A stretch of 64,000 bases of DNA from assembly GCA_045637775.1 (NCBI GenBank), contig JAZUAC010000014.1, forward strand, positions 40,974 to 104,973, in the 5' to 3' direction. Source of the stretch: UMGS172 sp045637775 (GTDB taxonomy: Bacteria > Bacillota > Clostridia > Oscillospirales > Acutalibacteraceae). The notes beneath the pieces were generated by a model. The model did not search any database. It was given only the letters and a program-made list of their open reading frames with translations, and was not told the DNA's origin. A program made the translations under genes and the position numbers. Below, one piece after another: positions 59,426 to 64,000 of the stretch (positions are counted from its first letter, which is position 1; each line of letters begins with the position of its first letter).

Positions 59426-59440
59426 ACTAAAAATTTGACC

Positions 59441-59489
59441 GTAGGGGCGACCTGTGGTCGCCCGCGGGCGAACGCAGTTCGCCCCTACA
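59441..59489. repeat. Back-to-back tag hairpins after gyrA
   Basis: GTAGGGGCGACCTGTGGTCGCC (59441-59462) with the tag at left, then GGGCGAACGCAGTTCGCCC-CTACA (59466-59489) with the tag at right. Two different stems, tags outward. It may double as the gyrA terminator. Confidence 0.8.
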
Positions 59490-59521
59490 TTTTAAAATAT
59501 TTGTTTGAAAAGGTGAATTAT

Positions 59522-60199
59522 ATGAAAATCACATTTTTAGGCACGGGTGCTGCCGATTGGTCACCCAAAAAACCCGAAAACGGTGAACACCGTTGGCTTT
59601 CGTCGGCACTCATCAACGATGATTTGCTTATCGACCCGGGTCCCTGTGTGCCCGATGCACTCGAAAAATATAATATCGATGTCAAAAAAATCAAGTATGT
59701 TGTGGTTACTCACCGCCATGCCGACCATTTCAATGAAAACACCTTGAAAATGTTGACCGATAGCGGTGCTGAATTTGTCGAATTTTCGGCAGGTGAGGAA
59801 AAACAGATTGGACAATATGAAATAAAGGCACTCGAGGCCAATCACCCCACCTGTGTTCCTACTGTGCATTATATTATTGATGATGGAAAAAAACGCATTT
59901 TCTATGGATTAGATAGTGCATGGTTGTTGTATTCCGAGGTTGAGGCAATTAAGTCGAAAAAGGTCGATTTAGCGGTTTTGGATGCAACTATCGGAAATAA
60001 AAAGGGCGATTATCGAATTTTTGAACACAACAACCTCGCAATGGTGGTTGAAATGAAGGAAACCTTGTCAAAATATGTTGAAAAATTTGTAATCAGCCAC
60101 ATGGCACGCACTTTGCATGACCCACAAGAGGTGTTGGCAAAACAAATGGAAAAAAACGCAATCATAACCGCCTTTGACGGAATGATTTTGGAAATTTAA
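59522..60199 (+). CDS. Metallo-beta-lactamase fold hydrolase
   Basis: 225 residues from the ATG at 59522, preceded by AAAAGGTGA; the frame upstream is repeat DNA. Zinc motif HxHxDH is THRHADH (about 62-68), with further ligands in EANHPT (about 110), the FYGLDSAWL Asp and the late VISHMA His. The start FLGTGAADWSP resembles phosphodiesterase members of the fold (PhnP/RNase Z-like small hydrolases). Substrate unknown. Single gene with a terminator. Confidence 0.83.
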   Translation: MKITFLGTGAADWSPKKPENGEHRWLSSALINDDLLIDPGPCVPDALEKYNIDVKKIKYVVVTHRHADHFNENTLKMLTDSGAEFVEFSAGEEKQIGQYEIKALEANHPTCVPTVHYIIDDGKKRIFYGLDSAWLLYSEVEAIKSKKVDLAVLDATIGNKKGDYRIFEHNNLAMVVEMKETLSKYVEKFVISHMARTLHDPQEVLAKQMEKNAIITAFDGMILEI

Positions 60200-60216
60200 T
60201 ATTTGTTATGTTGTAG

Positions 60217-60236
60217 AGCAGGGATTTATCCCTGCT
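60217..60236 (+). terminator. Terminator of the MBL hydrolase gene
   Basis: 8-bp stem AGCAGGGA/TCCCTGCT with a 4-nt loop, running into TTTTTT, 18 nt after the stop codon. Confidence 0.8.
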
Positions 60237-60247
60237 TTTTTATTATT

Positions 60248-60365
60248 GTAAGGGCGTACCTGAAGTGTCCGCCGTTTTTTATTGTTACCATTCACGGGCG
60301 ATTCGTGAATCGCCCCTACAACGAGTCTTGAAGCGCATTTGTAGGGCAGGGGCTCAGCTACCCCG
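60248..60365. repeat. Three tag-type modules
   Basis: Decayed GTAAGGGCGTACC module (60248-60274), GGGCGATTCGTGAATCGCCC-CTACA (60296-60320), and GTAGGGCAGGGGCTCAGC module (60341-60365). The remaining gap to 60494 shows nothing recognised. Confidence 0.75.
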
Positions 60366-60494
60366 TTGGATTGCAAATTCTTCGATTGTTCCTTCCTCAT
60401 AATGACAAAACAAAAAGGCAAAGTGATTTACACTCTGCCTTTAATATATCATATTGAAAATTTTTGCAACGGTTTCTGCTTTTATTCAAAACCA

Positions 60495-61760
60495 TCAATG
60501 GAACTTGAGTCGCGGATGGCGATGGTGGTGCTTACGTGTGAATATCTTGGCCGTAACACACATCAAACAGGAAAAGATAATCACTCCGCCCAACACCAAA
60601 AACACGTTGTACCAACCGCCCTTATCGGCAACCAAGCCCAAGGTGTATGTACTCAAGGTGCTTCCGATATAGCACATTCCCTGACCGATACCTGCCATGC
60701 TTCCCGTGTCAAATTTGTCGCGGTAGTAAAGCGGAATGTGGTTGGTGGTGATGTTGGCAATGGCGGCACAGCACATTGTGACGATTATAAAGCAGGCAAG
60801 CGTTATGACCACGCTGTTGAGGTCATAGCAGGCGATAAGCACCGCCATTGAAACCGACGCAGTTCCCACAAACAGCAACGATAACAACAAAAAGTCTTTG
60901 CATTTGCGTTCCAACGCAACCAAAATAAAGTTACTGAAGGACGCCAACAACGGCAACAACAAGGTCAACGCAATGGACAAGGTTGAAGGCAGGTTGTAAA
61001 CATCGTAAAGTATGCTGGGTACCCAAGCGTTCAGACCTTCACGGGCGTATTGGGTGAACATTCCGGCCGCGAACATTATAATAAGTCCTATCAACAGGGC
61101 ACGACCCAGCTTTGCTTTGGGCTTTGCTTCGGTGGTTGACTCGGTTTTGGTTTCGGGAAGGCTTTCGGCTATCACAGGGGTTGCCGATTTTTCAATATCA
61201 TCAAGCGTGAAGTACCACAAAATTGCCATAAAAACCATAACACCTGCGGCAAACCAGAACGAAGCTCGCCAATCAAACCAAATGGTAACCAAAGCACAGA
61301 GTCCGTAGTTTAAAGCTGTGCCAATTGGGGTGGTAAGACCTGTCATCATCAATGATTTGGGCAAATTTTTATCCGATATGTATTTTCCCTGAACCTTGAC
61401 AACATTGCACCAAAGAGGTGACATGACGATACCATTTATTAGCCAAATGTACTTCATGACACCCACGCTCGGCGCAAAGCACATTGCAACATTGCAACAA
61501 GCCGAGCCGAAAAGAGCAGCCGTCATGAATAGCTTTTCGTTCATGTGCTTGGCCAGAAATCCGTTGACGACCTGACCCACACCGTAGGCAAAGAAGAAAA
61601 AAGAACCAACTATTCCTGCAGCGCTTTTGGTACAACCCATGTCGAGTATTATCTCAACCGTCAATGCACCGTAATTAAGCTTGGCAAGGTATACTGATGT
61701 GTACATCAGCGTCATTATGTATATGAGCTTTTTCTGCTTTGCTTCGTTTAAGGTCAGCAT
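60495..61760 (-). CDS. MFS transporter, organophosphate/sugar-phosphate antiporter-like
   Basis: 421 residues with 12 predicted helices split by a charged central loop (about 195-225, a run of Glu, Thr and Lys). The start YIMTLMYTSVYLAKLNYGAL, the SFFFFAYGVGQVVNGFLAKHM segment, and the GxxxNYGLC helix after loop 4 resemble the GlpT/UhpT organophosphate:phosphate family. It may import glycerol-3-phosphate or a hexose-phosphate. ATG overlaps the stop of the DeoR gene upstream as TAATG, so it is surely controlled by that regulator. His-rich tail (KHHHRHPR). Confidence 0.8.
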   Translation of the reverse strand: MLTLNEAKQKKLIYIMTLMYTSVYLAKLNYGALTVEIILDMGCTKSAAGIVGSFFFFAYGVGQVVNGFLAKHMNEKLFMTAALFGSACCNVAMCFAPSVGVMKYIWLINGIVMSPLWCNVVKVQGKYISDKNLPKSLMMTGLTTPIGTALNYGLCALVTIWFDWRASFWFAAGVMVFMAILWYFTLDDIEKSATPVIAESLPETKTESTTEAKPKAKLGRALLIGLIIMFAAGMFTQYAREGLNAWVPSILYDVYNLPSTLSIALTLLLPLLASFSNFILVALERKCKDFLLLSLLFVGTASVSMAVLIACYDLNSVVITLACFIIVTMCCAAIANITTNHIPLYYRDKFDTGSMAGIGQGMCYIGSTLSTYTLGLVADKGGWYNVFLVLGGVIIFSCLMCVTAKIFTRKHHHRHPRLKFH

Positions 61761-62524
61761 TACTGTTCCTCCGAAATCAAGACAAGACCGTTTTTCTCAA
61801 ACTCTCTTTTTTGGGCGTCGGTAACCTTACTGTCGGTAATATAGATGAAATCGGGGTTCAACGGCATGGAACAATAGAGTGCTCTTGTACCTATCTTTTC
61901 TGAATCAAACAACACGAACACTCTTTCGGCAATGTCAACCATAGTGCGACAAATGGCGGCGTTGTTGAGAAGGTAGCCTTCTATTCCGTGCTCAAAATTT
62001 ATAGATGATGGGAAAACGAACGCCTTGTGGACATGAAATCTCTTCAAAAAGTCCTCTGCCAAAGTGCCGCCAAAGCAGTCATCCTCTTTGATATATTCGC
62101 CGCCGATGAGAACAACGCGAAATTTCTCTTTTAAAATGTTGAATACCGTGTTGGAATGAGTTATAATAGTGATGTTAAGATCGGTTTTGAGCAAAACCTT
62201 GGCCATTTCGGTGGCGGTACTGCCCGATTCCATAACAATAATATCCCCGTCGTCAATCATTTGGACGGCATATCTCGACAGCTCGGCCTTAAGGTCGGCA
62301 TTCTGGTCGAGTCGGGTTTCAAAGCTTTCAAAATGCTTGGTTGCCCCAACGCGCACCGCACCGCCGAAAACACGCTTTAATTTTCCGTGTGTTTCGAGCA
62401 TAATAAGGTCGCGACGGATGGTCTCGATCGAAACCGAAAGCTCGTTTGCGGCATCGGTAACCGTAACCGAGCCTTTTTCTTCAAGCTGGTTCATTATATA
62501 ATCATATCTTTGTTGTGCTAACAC
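61760..62524 (-). CDS. DeoR/GlpR family transcriptional repressor
   Basis: 254 residues from GTG at 62524, which has GGGGGAG nine nt upstream and gives the usual DeoR start LAQQRYDYIMNQLEEKGSVTVTDAA; the frame extends further but without support. N-terminal HTH (SVSIETIRRDLIMLETHGKLKRVFGGA, in parts) and a C-terminal sugar-phosphate sensor (DGDIIVMESGSTATEMAKVL, CFGGTLAEDFL). It would repress the MFS gene it is translated with, until a phosphorylated sugar binds. Confidence 0.92.
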   Translation of the reverse strand: MLAQQRYDYIMNQLEEKGSVTVTDAANELSVSIETIRRDLIMLETHGKLKRVFGGAVRVGATKHFESFETRLDQNADLKAELSRYAVQMIDDGDIIVMESGSTATEMAKVLLKTDLNITIITHSNTVFNILKEKFRVVLIGGEYIKEDDCFGGTLAEDFLKRFHVHKAFVFPSSINFEHGIEGYLLNNAAICRTMVDIAERVFVLFDSEKIGTRALYCSMPLNPDFIYITDSKVTDAQKREFEKNGLVLISEEQ

Positions 62525-62626
62525 AAAATCTCCCCCAAACTCCCACAATCTTGCAACATTATAGCACCAATTTTCCACAAAGTCAACATTTCTATTCAAA
62601 AAATTTTCCATATTTCGGAGGCAGTC

Positions 62627-63562
62627 ATGCTGGACACCTTTATCGGTAACAATGAAATAAAAGAAACGATTAAAAGCTGTATTTTAAGCGGTCGTTTTCC
62701 GCATGCCTTTATAATTGAAGGCGAAACGGGTAGCGGTCGGCATACGCTTTCACGGCTTTTGGCGGCGGCCGCCGTTTGCGAGCAGGAAAATGCACCCTGC
62801 GGCGATTGCCGTGTGTGTGATTTGTGCTTGCGTGACGGTCACAGCGATGTTTTGACCTACGCCCCCGAGGGTGCAACCTTTAAGATTGACACCGTGCGTG
62901 AGATAAGGGACAATGCCTATATCATGCCGATCGAGGCCAAACGCAAGGTCAATATCCTGCTTGATTGTGACAAAATGAACGAGCCTGCCCAAAACGCATT
63001 TTTGAAGGTTTTGGAAGAACCGCCCGAGTTTATGGTGTTTATCCTGATTTGTCAAAACGCACAAAGCCTGCTTACCACCGTGCGGTCAAGATGCGTGACA
63101 CTCACGGTGCAAAACCCCGAACTGCAGACCGCCGTCGATTATATCAAGCTTAAAACCGGCAAGGAAGAGGCCGATATAAAAGAGGCTTTGGAAACCTCAC
63201 ACGGCAATATAGGTAAGGCGTTGGATGTGCTTTCGGGCACTGCTGCCGAGGCCGTTACCGCCGCCAAGGAGTATTTTGAGTGCTTCAAAAACCGCGACCG
63301 CGTTGGGGCACTTAAATGTGTGTTGAAATTTGAAAAAGACCGATTGGGATTCATCGCATTTTTGGGCGAGTTGAGGCTAATCAGCCAACGCGAGGCCATA
63401 AAATGCGCCAAGGGTGAGGGTTCGGTTTCAACCTCGGCAATTTCAAGGCTTTTGCGTTTGAGTGAGGAGACCGAAATGATTGTTCGCCGCCATGTGGGAC
63501 AGCCTTTGTCGGTTGGACTGACATCAACCACCCTCACCGCCGAAATATTCACCGACCTGTAA
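62627..63562 (+). CDS. holB: DNA polymerase III delta' subunit
   Basis: 311 residues of the clamp-loader fold. P-loop is GETGSGRHT (about 32-40) with Arg in the place of the usual Lys, as expected of the non-ATP-hydrolysing delta'. Zinc cysteines CGDCRVCDLC (58-67), the LLDCDKMNEPAQNAFLKVLEEPP segment and the SRC motif follow. With delta and tau it opens the beta clamp. RBS GGAGGC. Divergent from the DeoR gene. tmk and the psp/yaaT genes that usually accompany holB are not adjacent here. Confidence 0.92.
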   Translation: MLDTFIGNNEIKETIKSCILSGRFPHAFIIEGETGSGRHTLSRLLAAAAVCEQENAPCGDCRVCDLCLRDGHSDVLTYAPEGATFKIDTVREIRDNAYIMPIEAKRKVNILLDCDKMNEPAQNAFLKVLEEPPEFMVFILICQNAQSLLTTVRSRCVTLTVQNPELQTAVDYIKLKTGKEEADIKEALETSHGNIGKALDVLSGTAAEAVTAAKEYFECFKNRDRVGALKCVLKFEKDRLGFIAFLGELRLISQREAIKCAKGEGSVSTSAISRLLRLSEETEMIVRRHVGQPLSVGLTSTTLTAEIFTDL

Positions 63563-63594
63563 GATAAATATATTAAATTCACTTAAAAATGGAG

Positions 63595-64000
63595 TGGGCA
63601 CTTAAACCCTCCCCTACAAAATATCAATTTACCGATTCGTAGGGGCGATTTATGAATCGCCCGTAAGGTAATGATTAAAACAAAAACGGGCGCATCGTGA
63701 TGCGCCCCTACAATAGACCCGATAGATTGCAACAGATTAGACAGCCTTCGCTTGTGAGGGAAGGCGGCAGCCGAAGGCTGACGGATGGGTAGTAGGGGCT
63801 GGCGCCCTCGACAGCCCGCAAAACAAGTAAAACATATTTGCTAAATTTTAACTCAACCAACACCTCATCCGCCTCACATTCGTTCGGCACCTTCTCGCAC
63901 TGGAGAAGGCTTTCGGGAGGGCACAGAGGCCCTCCCTACAACAGACCTAAAAGATGATGTAGGGACCGACCTCCCGGGCGGTCCGTAAGTTGACGAACAA
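63595..64000. repeat. Composite repeat cluster at the right edge
   Basis: In order: a decayed CCCTCCCCTACA end (63606-63617), GTAGGGGCGATTTATGAATCGCCC (63639-63661), GGGCGCATCGTGATGCGCCC-CTACA (63688-63712), an inverted MITE-like element (about 63741-63911) with both terminal hairpins, GGGAGGGCACAGAGGCCCTCCCTACA in parts (63914-63940), and an inverted copy of the TTGTTCGTCAACTTACGG module (63957-64000). No coding sequence is seen to the window end. Confidence 0.82.

Noticed and set aside
59435..59521. N-terminal extension of the MBL hydrolase
   Set aside because: It translates the tag hairpins; the ATG at 59522 has an RBS and starts the fold.
62525..62611. 29-codon extension of the DeoR-type regulator
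   Set aside because: GTG at 62524 has a strong RBS and begins the conserved DeoR N-terminus.
1..64000. tRNA, rRNA, SRP RNA or RNase P RNA genes
   Set aside because: Intergenic regions were read on both strands; no cloverleaf with a GGTTC-type arm or other known RNA signature was recognised by eye. A covariance-model search would be decisive.

Overview
The window looks like about 64 kb of chromosome around the replication origin of a spore-forming, probably gut-dwelling member of the Clostridia. An Oscillospirales-like lineage is my inference. The evidence is the order dnaA-dnaN-yaaA-recF-remB-gyrB-gyrA, a parA/parB pair with two perfect parS sites, SpoVA-type and SpoVB-type sporulation proteins, strong AGGAGG-type ribosome binding sites and TTGACA/TATAAT promoters. 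No tRNA, rRNA, CRISPR array, transposase or prophage gene was recognised.

Layout. 1-14.6 kb: accessory metabolism. It holds a truncated sugar isomerase gene, an FGGY kinase, a stand-alone YcaO protein, an M16 peptidase, an SDR enzyme, a Pit phosphate transporter, a GH13 glucan hydrolase, an M14 carboxypeptidase, a Nudix hydrolase, tandem polysaccharide deacetylases and an NSS sodium symporter. 14.7-21.3 kb: a decayed XRE regulator, a 37-residue lipoprotein-like ORF, a Crp/Fnr regulator leading an SsuABC-type ABC importer, and a YfhO membrane protein. 21.4-31 kb: a heterodimeric ABC exporter, a tiny AbrB protein, and a fucose module (GH29 fucosidase, FucI, SGNH hydrolase) divergent from an AraC regulator. 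31-37.4 kb: thioesterase, serS, a membrane protein, parB, parA, parS, spoVAE and spoVAF. 38-49.4 kb: SpoVB-like flippase, GH16 lipoprotein, YfbR nucleotidase, a zinc-ribbon/pseudokinase/PASTA protein, rsmE, a MATE exporter, an ECF S component, tcdA and a TtcA-like protein. 49.4-59.4 kb: the origin block, with DnaA boxes and a DnaA-trio/AT-rich unwinding element between dnaA and dnaN. 59.5-63.6 kb: an MBL hydrolase, an MFS transporter with a DeoR regulator, and holB.

The most unusual feature is a dense family of modular intergenic repeats, about a dozen clusters. Short palindromes with unrelated stems share a constant CCCTACA (or TGTAGGG) edge. They are mixed with 150-200 bp MITE-like elements whose ends are hairpins. 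Other points of interest are a YcaO with a C-terminal four-cysteine cluster and no visible peptide substrate, a PASTA protein whose kinase domain has lost its catalytic residues, a dnaA leader with a perfect 14-bp inverted repeat, and an origin that lacks the usual rpmH-rnpA-yidC neighbourhood.

Genes probably work together in a few units. The fucose module releases and isomerises fucose from host-type glycans. The Crp/Fnr unit senses a signal and controls import of a small anionic or heterocyclic solute. The par/spoVA region couples chromosome segregation with sporulation genes. All functional calls rest on motif recognition by eye, with no database search.
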